Shown: positions 1 through 12,951, counted from the first letter of the stretch. The stretch: DNA of 64,000 nucleotides from Oegoconia quadripuncta (GCA_949316235.1 OX438743.1:33697242-33761241); one strand, 5' to 3'. Program-made: numbers and translations. Notes: generated from the letters alone by a model not told the origin.

Positions 1-329
1 GAGCCCGAGCGCGTCATCTAAACAATATTAGCAGAGAGCTATGCCAAGTAGGTTGCGGGCATTCGGTCGTGACTCGCTTGGACCTGACTCGGGGGATTAT
101 TCTCAAACATAATTAATTTATAGTGGTTATGAAATTATTTATTTATCATTATTTTAGTCTATTTCTACAGTTTTTCAGTATGATGTAAGATAATAATGAG
201 GTTGTATTTACCTACGTATAACCTTATCAATACAGTGTAAACTTATGGAGTAAATAAATTATTGTGTTGCATTGCATTATATTGTATTGCATTGTATTGC
301 ATTTAATGAGTGGTGAGATCTAACTAATA
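1..329. other. No gene seen; ATTGC/ATTGT microsatellite
   Basis: No coding signal. Bases 262-303 hold an imperfect pentamer run (attgc/attgt). The interval probably belongs to the long intron upstream of the ASPP exon at 12952, but this cannot be shown from the window. Confidence 0.4.
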
Positions 330-545
330 TTATAAATGCAAAAGTTTGGATGTTTGTGTGTTTGTTGCTGAATCACGGCGAAACGGATGAAAGGATTTGA
401 TTGAAATTTGATATATAGATAGAACATACCCTGGATTAAAACATAGGATACTTTTATCCCGATAAAATGAATAGTTCCCGCGGGATAAACAAATTTCAGC
501 GATAAAATTATTCAACGCAGGCGAAGCCGCTTGACAAAGAATGAA
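310..545 (-). repeat. Lep1/Helitron-like interspersed repeat
   Basis: Read on the - strand, this carries the layout common in Lepidoptera: a GCGGGAACTATTCATTTTAT-type block, a 'CCTGG...' block, 'ATTTCAATCAAATCC', 'CCGTTTCGCCGTGATTC', and an end in 'TGCATTTATAATATTAG'. Related copies lie at 4045, 42840, 55014 and 58364. The short ORF at 330-515 is part of the repeat and is not a gene. Confidence 0.65.
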
Positions 546-3500
546 TAAAATTAAAAGTAGCCATTGCCAATCTCAATTCTATATTATTAAGAAATAATAA
601 ATTAAGAAAGGGACGAAACGTAAACCTGTGAAGCCTTGAAACAATTTTAACATAGGTATCATCTATATCTAAATTTAAGTTAATTTCTTATCTACTCTTA
701 ACCTTTCTTATCTGAATATGAAGGATAAAGAAAATTTAAGGCAATGACAGTATGATATTCGAAAAAATATAAATTATTATAATATCACGGTTTTGGTTTC
801 GAACTCAATAATTATTTTTTATTTCAGGGGACAATAAGTTACGAGTATATTTTAATTTTGAAATTAGTATAATTACTGCTCATTTACGATACTGACATCC
901 CCAGAGAAGAATGAGCAATAAACTGTTATTCTTTTCACATACGTACCTAATACAATTTCTGACACGACAAAAAAAAAGGAAAAATATTAATTAATATAAT
1001 ATTAATATAAAAAAAATAATCGGACTGAATATTAACCAGCAGTTCATGTACATGCTTGCTTGCTTATCTATTATATTTAAATAAAGAGAATTTTATAATA
1101 AGTAATAATTGAACATATACTACTTTCTGTTTTAAAGTAGGAACCTATAGTTTTTAATTTATTTGAAGGCAAATTTGGAATGTCTTCTGGTAATTATTAT
1201 CTATAAAATGTTGATAGAGGTGCTGATTGGGTAGGTAGGTATAAGCAGATCTCGCTGCTTTTGTATTTAGATAACATCGCGTGGCCAACTTACGCAGGTA
1301 GTGTGACAGATTACGGTCGTCTGTCGTGCCGTCGACTGTACCTATACTTAGACCCGTATATCAGAATGTTGGTCAAGCGTAGATCTGCGCTTCAGCATAG
1401 TTAGAAAGAGATGCCGCTATCAAGTTACATAAAGCTGTCGGTTTTTAAATGTCCTCAAGCGGAAATCTCTGCTTGAGTAATATTCTGTAATACGGGCCTT
1501 ATACTCTTTGATGTAAATATCGAACTCGGAGTCAACTGGACGCTTTAAGCGATGATGCAATGTTAGCAGTGGAACTATAGGCAATGACACCTCTATAGCT
1601 AACACTATTTATACGTCATAAATTATAAATTTTCTAGTAGGTTACCGAATTGAAAAAAAAAAAATCGTTACATGCCAATGATAAGGAGAAGTTACAGAAT
1701 AGACACCCTGTATACGAGATACGTGGCACAAAAATTGCGAGATTCGTTCGAAGATATAAAAGCTGTCGCGTAACAAGCCTTGATATTGGAACATCTTGAT
1801 ATCTAAAGGACTTTGAAGGTTTTCGAGCAACATCAAATTTTTTTGCCGAACATTGACATTTCTTTGTTAGGTACAAATATTCTGATTTTTAACCAAAAAG
1901 GAATGTTGTTTTCAGTGTCAACATTTAATAAGGAATTTGTTGATTAGAAAATAATTCTATATCAGTTACCTACATGTCTTTAAAGGCCTGATATATCTAC
2001 ATGTCGTTAACGAGATCTATTTGTAAATCGCTTTATACTTAATAGATGTATGTAATACCATAGTTTGTCTTCGCAGTCTCATTGGTAACTCCAAAATCAC
2101 CAATAGAAACACCAAATTACCCAGGGGATGTAAGGCTGCGAGGCAGGGTAAGTATTGGGAATTCAGCGGACTATGTACTCCATAATGATGATGTATTATT
2201 TTGTAATAAATGATTTACTTTGAACATATGCCAGTAAAACTAACATGAGATTAAATTGACTGTGCTAATATAACCGTCACCAGGTAACAGATTATGTCTT
2301 GGAACATGTCGCTAGACTAATTTCGATTGTAGAACTAATGCCAACGGTTTGATTCAGCTACCAATTTGACAATTTAGTTATAGGTACGACATTCGAGCGG
2401 CTGATTGCTCCATCTCTGACATAGTGACCTTATCTGAACTACAACGTGGTTGTTTCATAAACAAATAAAATGTATAAAATATAAAGTGAAATCTTATTAA
2501 AACATGGTGGTGTTTATGAGAAAGTGAGTGAAAACCTCGTCTGTTTTGATTAGATCTCTGAAGGCAAAGGTCAGTGCGAACTGCGGATCGAAGTTGTGTT
2601 ATTCTATTTATAAAAGGGAAGTGCCCAGTGCCCACTTCAATTTGCAGTAATTTTAGTTCGTGAATCGTGGAAGTTTACTTTTAATACCAGACCGGGGTGG
2701 GTTACCGCTCAAATATTTATTTAGGTTGTTTTGCAGTATTGGGATCTTTTTAAATTGGTAACTTTACGTATTTCTGCTTCGTCATGAAAACAAAAAAATA
2801 TCAGAATAAGGATAATTAATTTAGTGTAGTTTTGTATGACCTAGCTATAGATAGCTGTGGAATGTCTGAAGAAGCATAGAATATTAATTTAAGAATTACA
2901 ATACGTACGTTCTTTTTAAGAAAAAGTAAATGCCGTCAGGAAGTTAAAGAAAAGACGTAATGTAGAGATGTGTGGGAGGGACTCCACCGACAAGAGCATA
3001 TCTCTTAAATTGAAGAGAGAGAGAGACGTTCTTTTTATTTATCTTGAACATATTTATTTATGGGGTATTTTCCAACAAAATTCCAATACTTTTTATTTAT
3101 TAATGGCTTATTTTTCAACAAAAAAATTTCATGTAGTATAATTTAATTACATATCCTAATAATTATTGTTATCCTTAACTGTTTCGCGGACACTGAACGC
3201 CCGTGAAAGTGTTAATTAATTGTTCAGATAAATTTAATCACTTTGGCTCGACCTCTACAGAATATATCTCGAGTAGAATCGTATTTAATAGGGAAGTTTA
3301 TAAATAGTACATAATATTTATATATACTTATATTTTTATGTAAATATTTATTTTCTTTAATTAGTAGTAGGTATCGAGAACCATCCCATCTGTTTTTAAA
3401 TTTCCATTGCGGTTGGTTGTTTAAAAGAGATCCCTCTGTTATTAATGCCGCCTAAATGTGTCTTATGCGTAAAAATTTTTTTTTTTAATATTTTCTGAAA

Positions 3501-3913
3501 TAAAATATATTCATAACCTGAACCAGCTCAACTTGAATACAGAATTACTTACATAGACATTGGAATGAATGCCTGTTCAATGAAAATATATCGTGCAAAA
3601 CCATTTTCTAATTCATTTGATAAGTAGCTATTAAAACATTTTCTACTACGAACTGTTATAACATGGCGGGAAAATATATTTCACTGTAGCATTTTCTGAC
3701 GTCTCGGCCTGTCATAAAAGCATAAATGGGAAGGAAACGGTAGAGTGGAGGGAGACTGACTTTTAGGTACTTATTCACCTTTTTGAGTATCTACGTAATT
3801 TAAGTCTTGCAAACCGTAATAAATTTTCATTTATGTTAACAATAAACGCAGTTTTTTCGTTTATATAATGGCATACTGTACCATCGTAAAACAGTCGGCA
3901 GCAAAGCTATACC
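546..3913. other. No gene seen; AT-rich non-coding DNA
   Basis: Only short, unconvincing ORFs are present, with no domain I recognise and no paired splice signals. A GA microsatellite sits near 3014-3028. A block at 3175-3220 ('cggacactgaacgcc') resembles one at 10655-10680 and is probably a low-copy repeat. No ASPP 5' exon (ubiquitin-like or RA domain) was recognised here. Confidence 0.4.
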
Positions 3914-4020
3914 TACAGGGTGAAATTTAATTCGTGTAATTCCTATTTACTGGGCGACTCGACTCCTGACTACAAACACCTTTCCACTAGGAACCATAGC
4001 AGAATTCAGCCCGAAAGTTG
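3914..4020 (+). repeat. Partial foldback element (ACAGGGTGAAATTTAATTCG end)
   Basis: The first ~100 bases match the left arm of the inverted-repeat element at 55738-55985, including the agggtgaaatttaattcgtg end and the 'ctttccactaggaa' block. The copy lacks its right arm; a Lep1-like repeat starts about 25 bases later. It is therefore truncated or interrupted. Confidence 0.6.
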
Positions 4021-4044
4021 TTGGACTTACCTACATATAAATAC

Positions 4045-4235
4045 TAGCTTTCCGCCCGCGACATCGTCCGCGTGGAAGATTTTATCAAAATCGGTTCAGC
4101 AAAAAAATTTGCCTATATGTTAATCCAGGTCCTGTTCTGTCTACCCACCAAATTTCATCCAAATCCCTCCAGCCGTATAGGCGTGAAGAGGTAACAAACA
4201 GACATACACACACACAAACTTTCGCATTTATAATG
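4045..4235 (+). repeat. Lep1/Helitron-like repeat
   Basis: It begins with 'actagctttccgcccgcgac' followed by 'atcgtccgcgtgga'. It continues through 'aaatttcatccaaatccctcc' (read in parts) and ends in 'tttcgcatttataat'. This head and tail match a repeat very common in butterfly and moth genomes, usually classed as a non-autonomous Helitron. It has no coding capacity. Confidence 0.7.
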
Positions 4236-4269
4236 GAATTTATTTAAACATCCATGACTCGGAGTAAAT

Positions 4270-4515
4270 GTTCGTATTATCACAGGTTGCGGTCTTATTG
4301 CCGAAAGACACTTTAGCTAAACTCATTTCAATGATGCCATTTCATCGAAAAGCTATTTCATCAAAGAGTTAATGAGTTCATGGGCCATTTCACCGAAAAG
4401 CCAGATCGTGCAAACACTATATCATCGATTGTACATTTCTTCGAATGACAATTTACCGAAGCCCATTTCTTCGACGTCACATCTTCGAAAAACTATTTCG
4501 CCGAAGTTCATTTAG
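4270..4515. repeat. Degenerate short tandem repeat (catttcatcgaa-type)
   Basis: Loose copies of a phrase such as 'catttcatcgaaaagctatt', 'catttcaccgaaaagcc' and 'catttcttcga' recur about every 20-30 bases. A similar 'catttcgcatttggtcc' tandem occurs at 7642-7702. I see no coding potential. Confidence 0.5.
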
Positions 4516-4763
4516 TCGATTATAAAATTTGTCTTAAATCTGGGTGTTATTAATATTATTAATGTACATTCGGGATTCGAAACCGCGAGACAGGATCCCT
4601 ATCCACTACACCAATGGTCGTCGATAACATATATCTACTGCTTAATATTATATGGTAACTTATCTATAGGCATTCAAATTGTCTATTCTAAATATTTTGT
4701 TTAGAGGATTGTAATGACTATTGAAATTGGTACGTTAACCAATTATTTAAAATTACCTACCAG

Positions 4764-5030
4764 TCCGGGTTCGATTACCAGGCAGGCCATGTATCAATGA
4801 GTTTTTAAATTTAATTTAATGACTTATGTGCATTTATCCGACTACTCTTAAATCGGTGAAGGAAATCATCGTGAGGAAATCTGCATGCCTGAGAAATAAA
4901 AATTCAAAGGCACGTGAATTCCCCAACTCGCAATGGGCCAGCGTCGTGGACTATGTCCCATACTTCCCTCATTATACGAGGGAAGGCCTATATCCCTGCA
5001 GTGGGATGTTTACAGGCTGATGATGGTGAC
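4764..5030 (+). repeat. tRNA-headed SINE with (TGA)-type tail
   Basis: A tRNA-like B box ('ggttcgattaccaggcaggc') is followed by a body ending 'ccctgcagtgggatgtttac' and 'aggctgatgatgg'. Endings of this kind, in repeated TGA or GATGAT units, are typical of RTE-clade LINE tails. The tRNA head is cut short at the left. Relatives lie at 6285, 24756, 46983 and 50581. Confidence 0.7.
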
Positions 5031-5649
5031 CTACCAATAAATGTCTCTCTCATATTGAAACCTCTCTTTCTCACGTGTATGTTCACTCATTCACACTCGT
5101 ACTTGTAGGTACACGATATAATATTCCTTTTTCTTCTATGTCTTCTTATGGATTTCCTTTAAGTACGTACTTGTAGATATCTACATACCTATTATAAGCG
5201 TTTTAATCACCAACGTCATACCTATACCTGTACCTACAGCACTTTTCCTTTACAAGACCCAAGAGTCATATCTGCCTTCAGATTAATAATCTCACTTCGG
5301 ATAGCTACCTAATTTGCTCGTTGTCCAAATTTACGGTGCCAATCTAACGGAATACCTTCGAGATTAAACTTCTTCAAGGACATTGCGATTTTATGAAGAT
5401 AAATCTAATAAAAATAAAGCGCGGTTCACTGAAGTTCAGTAATTTGTTTGTTTTGTAAATTCCTGTTTTGGAAATATTCGCCAAAAAAATTTTGATTGAA
5501 TCCGACGATAAAGGATAACTTTTTGTACTCACAAATTTTTTTAACTGTTTTAATTATTTGGTATATTTTATTTATTGCTCAAAATACATTAGGTAGTTAA
5601 ATTGAAAGTTTACAATTTAAATATTTCGGAAACCTGATAAATTTCTCTT

Positions 5650-5830
5650 TTTAGGGTTCCGTACTTGAAAAGAAAAAAATAACCCTTATAGGATCACTTC
5701 GTTGTCCGTATGTCTGTCAAGTCCTTCTTTATCATAAAGTATGTATCAAGTTGAAATTAATATCAAACATTTAAGCAAACTTGGAACCTTAAAAAATCAA
5801 GCTTCTTACTTTCCTTTAACCTAGAATCAT
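5650..5830 (+). repeat. Common lepidopteran interspersed repeat (gggttccgta type)
   Basis: The phrase 'agggttccgtacttgaaaag' followed by 'cccttataggatcacttcg' and 'gtccgtatgtctgtcaag' recurs widely in Lepidoptera and other insects. It is recognised by wording alone; the transposon family is not assigned and no ORF is open through it. Confidence 0.5.
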
Positions 5831-6284
5831 GAAATTTGGCAAGAAGCAAGATCTCACTTGTACAGAACCTTCGGTATGCGCGTCAGACTCGCACTTAACT
5901 CATTTTCATTGTAGTATTATCATAATCCCGATGAAAAGGCAAGCAGATCAATTCAGACTTGACCCTTCACATAATTTTCAATTTTTCTTTCATTCAAACA
6001 CACATGGAAAACATAAATTCCCATTCGATCTTAAAGTCGAAAGGATGTGCGGCGATATGGAAAAACTCGTTCGTATGGAATTGATTTAGTTTAACAATGG
6101 GGTCGCGGTTTGGTAAATGGGGGATGAAGTGATATTTGATAATATTATGCGCTGTTGATAAAAGTACTATATAGCTACGTCTTCTTACCATATTACTTGA
6201 TCCTTTGTGGAGGAGTCTTGATTCGATCCGAGATCAGCTTGGAAACATTTTAAGCAGGTATGAAGTTTTGCAATACACTGCACT

Positions 6285-6432
6285 GAGGAGCGTCGGCTCA
6301 GCGGTTGATTAAGACGCGGTCTCCCAATTTGGAAGGTCCGGGTTCGATTCCCAGGCAAGCCATATATAGCCCATACTCCCTCGATTATACGAGGAAAGGC
6401 AGTGGGATGTTTACGGGCTGATGATGATGACA
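6285..6432 (+). repeat. tRNA-headed SINE, internally deleted
   Basis: The head 'gagcgtcggctcagcggttg' has A-box-like sequence and is followed by the B box 'gggttcgattcccaggcaag'. It then jumps to the tail ('atatagcccatactccctcg', 'acgggctgatgatgatgac'). About 130 bases present in the 4764 and 46983 copies are missing. Confidence 0.75.
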
Positions 6433-6436
6433 CTGC

Positions 6437-6718
6437 AAATAAATAAATAAATAATAAATAAATATCCTTAGACATACACACAGCGCCATCTAGTTCCACA
6501 GTAAGCAACTATATGCTTGTGTTGTGGATACCAGATGGTTGATATAATACATAAATACATTTTTTTTGTAAATAAATACTTATTATAAATGAAAACATCC
6601 ATAACTCGGGTACACATGTCCGTATTCATCACACAAACATATGCCCCTAGCGGGATTCGAACCCGCAACCTTTTGGTATAGTGGTCAGAGTTGCTAACCA
6701 TTACACCAAACAGGTCGT
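6437..6718 (-). repeat. tRNA-derived SINE (type 1), near full length
   Basis: On the - strand the unit starts 'aacgacctgtttggtgtaat' and has the B box 'gcgggttcgaatcccgctag'. It then runs through 'catatgtttgtgtgatgaat' to 'agatggcgctgtgtgtatgt' and an AT-rich (AAAT)n end. The RNA polymerase III boxes are intact, but the downstream body and the other copies (10905, 28082, 49876, 62828) show it is a SINE and not a tRNA gene. Confidence 0.8.
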
Positions 6719-7080
6719 TGAAAATAACTATAAATTTTCAACGACCAATTGCAAAATAACTATAAATTAAAAATATAGAAATCCCTCGAAAGATAGAAAG
6801 ACTGGGATACGTATCCGAAACTACCAAACAACTGTGTTAAATCTTCGAAACGATAAAACTAAATTTCATCTAATATTAGTTATTTAGGTACATACTAACC
6901 TGTCTACTCGTTTAGTTTTTAGTATATACACCGTACTCAAATCGGACCGCGCATTACTGAGATATGTCTGCACAAAAACTCGACACAACAACGCCGTCAA
7001 ACACATAATACCTTTCGTTTTTCGTCAGGGATTAAAAAGAAAATCAATCACGTACCACCCGACTTTTACCCGACTACGGC

Positions 7081-7152
7081 AATATCGAGTGCCCACATGT
7101 GAAGTTCACAACCCCATCCGGTTGTGAACTTCACATGTGGGCACTCGATATT
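7081..7152. repeat. Perfect 33-bp inverted repeat, 6-base spacer
   Basis: The left arm is 7081-7113 and the right arm 7120-7152. By eye they are exact reverse complements across all 33 positions, separated by 'ccatcc' (7114-7119). The arms begin 'aatatcgagtgcccacatgt'. RNA read from either strand would fold into one uninterrupted hairpin. No second copy was seen in the window. Confidence 0.9.
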
Positions 7153-7641
7153 TCGAGATGGGTCCATTACCACTTGAAAACGTCACATTTTTTATCATAT
7201 TATTAAAGTTTTTGACGTTATTTCTCATTCACAAAGCTGATTTCCCAGAGAAGAACGAGCAAGAAACTCAAGGGTTGCTCTTTTAAATAAGTATGGGTTG
7301 CAATTATATTGTATTGTATAATTAGACTGAATATCGCCGAGCGGTCTATGTCCATGCTTGCTTATCATCCAGATAGAAATTTTATAATAGCCTTTGGTAA
7401 ATAATGTCTGTTTTATGATGGTTTTGAATTTATTTAAAATTTTGAATGTCCACTGGAACCTTATTATACAAACGTATACATTGCCCCTTAAATAACTTAG
7501 TGACTTTGTGTAAACGACTGACATGAACAGCAAGTTTATTTTTATATCTGGTATTAATATTATGTATATTACTATTTTTCTTAAACGATTCTGATGAACC
7601 TTTAACATCAAATTGCAAAGGTTTACCGACTTATACTATCT

Positions 7642-7702
7642 ATTTACCGTCTATTTCGCGTTTGGTCCACTTCGCATTAGGTCCATTTCGCATTTGGTCC
7701 AG
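7642..7702. repeat. Short tandem repeat (catttcgcatttggtcc)
   Basis: About three imperfect 17-18-base units of the form 'atttcgcgtttggtccactt', 'cgcattaggtccatttcgca', 'tttggtccagc' lie in tandem. Confidence 0.6.
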
Positions 7703-7721
7703 CAAATGCAACGAAACTGTA

Positions 7722-7805
7722 ATCACCCATACAAGAGGTGATCGCGCCAGACATTGCTTAACTTCACTAATCGAAAACGAATAGCGAATGCGCCACGAGT
7801 GCTTC
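7722..7805 (-). repeat. 5S rRNA-derived SINE, head fragment
   Basis: Read on the - strand, 'ttcgattagtgaagttaagc' and 'aatgtctggcgcgatcacct' match the internal promoter part of insect 5S rRNA (box A/IE/box C region, GATCACCGAAGTTAAGCAAC...). The rest of the SINE body is absent. Longer copies are at 9440, 22205, 41325 and 57945. Confidence 0.65.
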
Positions 7806-9439
7806 TTTTAAAGGTTACGATGGATGGTACTCCAATGGTAGACCAGTAAGGATACACTTTTAACTTCCTATCATCTTAAAGGCCGTGATTTTTTGCACAT
7901 GGATAGAGTACCTGTCAGTGATGGAATAAAAATGTTTTCTATAACAAATCGGTATTTGCTTTAGATATAATATAGGTATTTAATAATAAAACATAGACTA
8001 ATACGAGTAGATTAAAATTACCACTATGAATTGCATTGCATCGGAAAATATTCGATCCATAACTTCTTTTTATTTATGAAAGAATTCATCTAGAACAAAT
8101 ATCATGACTCATTTTTTTTTATACAATTGACTCAATCAATGACAAAAAAACAATAGACACAATAAACTATTTTTAGAAAATATAAAGTACACATTCATAA
8201 TTTTTTTCGATAATTGTTTTAGGAGATCATAACATCTGTGGTAACTTTAATTTATTATTGTAGGTTTTATAACTAAATACCTATACTATACCTAAAGTAA
8301 GCTACAGAATGGTTATAAAATATTTTTATTTCATTACTGATGGGTCCGTTCCTTCTACAAAAAAATCAGGAACTTTAAGATTATAGGAAGTTGCAAAAAT
8401 TACGTATTTTTACTGGACTGTGCAAAATAAATTTACTCATGAACCATTGGTGAGCCTACTTGTGACTTTACTTTATCATAGTATAAAGTTTAACTGACGG
8501 GAGAAACAATTATTGGACTATACAGGTATAAACATATACAACAACATACATTGAGAGGTCTAATTTATGAGATTTACTTTCGCGATAGTACCCTGCGACT
8601 TGACCGTGGATTCGACCAAAAAATTCACTCGAAGTTTGTCATTTTGACTCAGTACATTTCCACTTTAATTTTGAGCTGACTAAAATGCGAAGTTGCGAGA
8701 AGCGTAATACCTACGCTTGTACAAAGACACTAATTAACTGTGGCACAATCCTAAACAGTACCTATAAGTACATAAACTGTAACAAGGTAGAGCAGAAAAC
8801 CATTAAGTCTGGCTCAGGTGTTAGTGTGGTGCCTCGTTTGGTGTGGTACTTTATTCAGTAAGCGCTAATTACGTTACTGCCACCATCCTGCCTCATCGGG
8901 GTAGGGTTGCAGCTGTTTTAGGAAAGAAAGGTTTTAGGAAAACCTAAATTTTCTTTTATGTGAAACAGTTTTCAAATCATGTTCAGTCTCAATCTTCAGA
9001 TCGCTTTATTGGCGAGCTTTAGTATAGGTACTCATGTAATCAAGGTACAGTTATTAACAATTATATTATACTGACGCCCCCACATACTTATAAAATAGTA
9101 GCTGACCTAACATTGATTTTCGCAAACGTCAAAATGTACCCCATGTAGGTTATGTAATTATTTCCAAACAAAATACGTACGCGGTATTACATAAAGCATT
9201 ATAACCTAATTAGGTCACACAATAAGAACCCATTAAGGTATAGGCACTTCTTCATACATCAAAGCCTAAACATGGTTAATATTTTTGTATAAAATTGTTC
9301 GGTTATGAATCTATATCGTTATGTGCAACGGTAGACACTCGGCGAGTGAAGGGTTATAAAAAGCTATGCAAATCGCGCCATCCTATTGTGGTTCATTCTC
9401 AATTTTGCTTTTTTTTCCTAATGAAACATTCGTGCGCAG

Positions 9440-9760
9440 TCGCCTTCGCTAGTTGCTTTAGATTAGTTAGCGAAGTGTCAAGTGGCGCGCTCAGTGCTTG
9501 AATGGGTGACCATTATTTTCACGTGAGTGTTTTCGTGCCGAAGGTAACGTTAACTACTCGGTTATGGTTGTTTAACAATTGAAGGTAGTCGTTCAAGTCG
9601 GTGGCGTACAGCGGTGAGCGCCTTGAAAACAATTGACAGCCAGGTGGCCGCTAGTCTGATGAAAATCAACTAAGCCGCACTGGGCCTGTTTATGGCCTAT
9701 ATCCTCCTAGTGAGAGGAGGCTGTGGCCCAATAGTGAGGATGTAAGGCTGTTGATAATAA
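9440..9760 (+). repeat. 5S rRNA-derived SINE, diverged full-length copy
   Basis: The head ('gattagttagcgaagtgtca', 'gcgctcagtgcttgaatggg', 'tgacc') matches the 5S rRNA internal control region with damage. The middle carries 'aagtcggtggcgtacagcgg' and 'caggtggccgctagtctgat'. The tail runs 'tgagaggaggctgtggccca' and ends 'gtaaggctgttgataata', an RTE-like (TGA) ending. The ORF at 9295-9501 only overlaps its start and has no recognisable domain. Confidence 0.65.
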
Positions 9761-10094
9761 TTCGGAATGAAAAATTCATCAAAGCATCGAAGCACTCGTG
9801 ACGCAGTGAAGCACTCGTGGCGTGGATGAATAAGTACCAACATTAATTTCCCGATTCATGGATATTTATATGTATGTTTATCCGTTATCTAGATGCATAG
9901 TACATTCTTTGCTTAGTTTGAGACCAGACGATTGGTGTAAGTGTCCGAAATATTAAAAAAAAGTTACAAATACAAAAACGTTTAGATTTATGAGAGTACA
10001 ATGAAACAGTCCTATATGAGTAAATTAGGACGCTGACTGTACAATTAGCTTCTTGGTGCACATTCTAAAAACAATTTTTTTTTTAAACATAAAT

Positions 10095-10160
10095 TTTTTT
10101 ATACACTACGGGTTAGCACTTGACTTCAATCACACTTTATGTTAAGTGAAGATGATGGCC
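10095..10160 (-). repeat. Fragment of SINE type 3 tail
   Basis: The phrase 'cttgacttcaatcacacttt' followed by 'atgttaagtgaagatgatgg' is the tail end of the SINE seen in fuller form at 48955-49285. Confidence 0.5.
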
Positions 10161-10904
10161 AATTTTTTTTTGCAATTTGCAATTTCAGAAGTTAGCATTA
10201 CACCATTTCTGTTGTGGCGTCTGTAGGTAACTCAAGTGTAATATTGTGCATCTCTCTGACCACCCTATTTGGGATAAAAGTTGCGACTTGATGTATGTAT
10301 TACCAGTTTACGGGATCTGAAGAAGTTATTATTTGGCAGTATCTCACCTTATTATAAAGTTCTGAGGAAGTTTGCGATGGCCGTTGACAGATCGGCTTAC
10401 GTTAAATTCTGATTGATTACGTTGAAACTTAACTTTGTCATTCCGAGAAGTTATTTCCTCTTATTTTTATTTCATGGTTTGATAGGTGACGAACAGCTTC
10501 AACGAACTCAATGGAAAGGAGAAGCTAGACTTTTAGTAAAATCTTAGTATCTCTCGGAACTAAAAACGTTACAGGTTTAAAACAAGGAGTATCTAGGTAT
10601 ATAGGTACAGTCGCCGCCATAATTGCTCATACTGGGCTGTTTTACATGATTAACACGTTGACGGACACCGAACGCCTATAGACGTAATAACAATAAAACT
10701 TATATTGTATCTGGTTATGTGAGTATATCGCAATAGTCGTTGCCCGTGCAGCGTTGCCGTTGGCCTTTCGTTTTCTCGAGTGAATTTAATGCAATTGAAT
10801 TTAAAATTATACCTTTTTAATTTACACAAATTATTTATAAGTTTACGAGTATTTTTAGTAATTTTACTTGGTTGTATCTACTTACAACCAGTGACGAAGA
10901 CGGT

Positions 10905-11185
10905 CTATTTCGTATAGTGATTCTAGGAACTCTGACTGTTATATTAAAAGGCTCCGGGTTTGAATTCCGCCAGGGGCATATGTTTGTACGATGAATACGA
11001 AAAATTGGAACACATATACCCGAGTTGTAGATGTTTTCATTTATAATACTCGTAGGTATCTATTTAAATAAACAAAATGTGTATGTGTAGCTTATCAACC
11101 ATCTGGTGCCCATAATACAAGCCTAGTTTCTTAGTGTGGAACTAGATGGCGCTGTGTGTATGTCTAAGGATATTTATATTTATTC
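10905..11185 (+). repeat. tRNA-derived SINE (type 1)
   Basis: This is a diverged copy of the 6437 SINE in the opposite orientation. It has a B-box region 'ccgggtttgaattccgccag', 'gggcatatgtttgtacgatg', and an end 'agatggcgctgtgtgtatgt' followed by 'ctaaggatatttatatttat'. Confidence 0.75.
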
Positions 11186-12951
11186 AGTCTTTTGCGCTGG
11201 TATCCAGCGATCCTAGTATGACACTTTTACGCTACAATAACATGAGGTAGAAGCAACCAACGCTCATCTCATCATTGGTTAGTCGTGCTTAACCCCTGTT
11301 CACAATGTTGCTTGCGACATTTACGTTGATTCGATATGGAAAATTTTGAATGCATCCGTATCATTGAATCCGATATCGGGCTGAATGTCTAGTTTATTTA
11401 TTAGATAGTGAAATCTTCCGAATAGAAATTTTGATATGGAATTAGTACCTATGATACGGACCGAGTTCCTTCGGAAACTTTTCGATATCGAACTATTGTG
11501 GATTTACGGGCTCTAAAAGGCATTAGTCGCCAATCAACGCAGACTAGGCGGAAAAATGCTCGAGCATATTTTTCTATGCAATTAATAATTTCCTTTATAA
11601 CCTTTGCAATTCAGATATTGTGCTAAGCCGCTCCGATTTAAGCTGCTGTCATATTCACGTAGTTATATAACTTACTAATACAATCACAAAATAACTAATT
11701 GCTAGGTAAGAGACAACTACAACAAAGATAAAATTGACTGTTGGTTACATACAGTATTTAAATGATTGTTGCAACTGAAGACATTCGACAAAAGTGAATA
11801 TAACAGCCAGCATAGCATGTGTCCAAGCTCCCAAAATACTGTTAGGGCAAATTTTCCCATAAAACCGATGCATATCGCGGCTTGTGCTCCGCTGAACCAT
11901 ACCTGTGATTATTATGATTTTCATGTTAAGTATATTCAGTTTTCTTCCGAAAATTTATCGTATTTTTTTGGGTTCATAGTTCACACCTGAGTTTCAATTA
12001 GTTAAATCAATTAAAAACTTCAACCATCCGGCCGATCGCTTTGACCGCAGTTAAAAAGTTTTTAAATTAAATAAAGTTATGATAAAGTTTGAAGATTTTC
12101 GCGAATCAATATCTAAGTAATTGATCCGTAAAATTACGCAATTGGTACATGCGGCCGCACGACCCGCGTAATACTTCCAGTATAAACAGGTCTCTATGCG
12201 ATCTCATTTTATATATCGTCGCACGGACAACTTACTACCCGTGTTACAGTTGTCGAGCTGTCGAGTGTACCCTGGGACAAGTAGGTTACACATTTATTTC
12301 AATCTATAAATGTATCATCACATCACATACTACACGATACTCAGGAAATTAGCGATTGTTTCTGCCGGTAATAATAAAATAACTTAATATAAAATTAGCA
12401 TTTTTATGTCTACGTATGAGATCACTATCGTCCGAAGCAAAGTAGAAAGAGATAGGGTAGACACTTTGCACTCAAATATAGGGGACCGCTGAGAACTAAG
12501 AAAGCAGACTGCATTAGCATATTTTTATAATACCTAAATGCTCTTTTAGTTTTAATCTAGGCTGCTGGGCATTTAAAACCAAAACTATTCTATCTTTATC
12601 TGATCTTAATATTATCGTCTTGGTATGATAAATGAGCATGCAGCTCACCTTATAAAAACGTTTTTTTTTAGTTTACATTTTACTGTAAAAAAGAACACGC
12701 AATATTTTTGTGTTGCTGTAAGTAGTACTCTACTGACTTGTACTTTGCGTAAGAATGTTATTGAAGTATTCACAGGATTTAAGTAAAATGGGGAATACAG
12801 CGACTAATGAATTGTAGAAATATAATAGAACATCATTTGATTAGTATAAAGAAACTGGTACGAAGCTTTTTAAATTTGGATGTCATTTTCTCTTGCAAGG
12901 TGAATTATCCCATAATCATCCTCTAATAAATGCAAATTTATAACATTCCAG
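11186..12951. other. No gene seen; probable ASPP intron
   Basis: The short ORFs at 11766-11990 and 12149-12352 show no domain and no splice context. The interval ends in the clear 3' splice site (acattccag) of the first visible ASPP exon, so at least its right part is intronic. Confidence 0.45.

Noticed and set aside
6640..6718. Possible tRNA gene (A box, B box, cloverleaf-like sequence)
   Set aside because: The same sequence is joined to a ~200-base body and recurs at 10905, 28082, 49876 and 62828; it is a SINE head.
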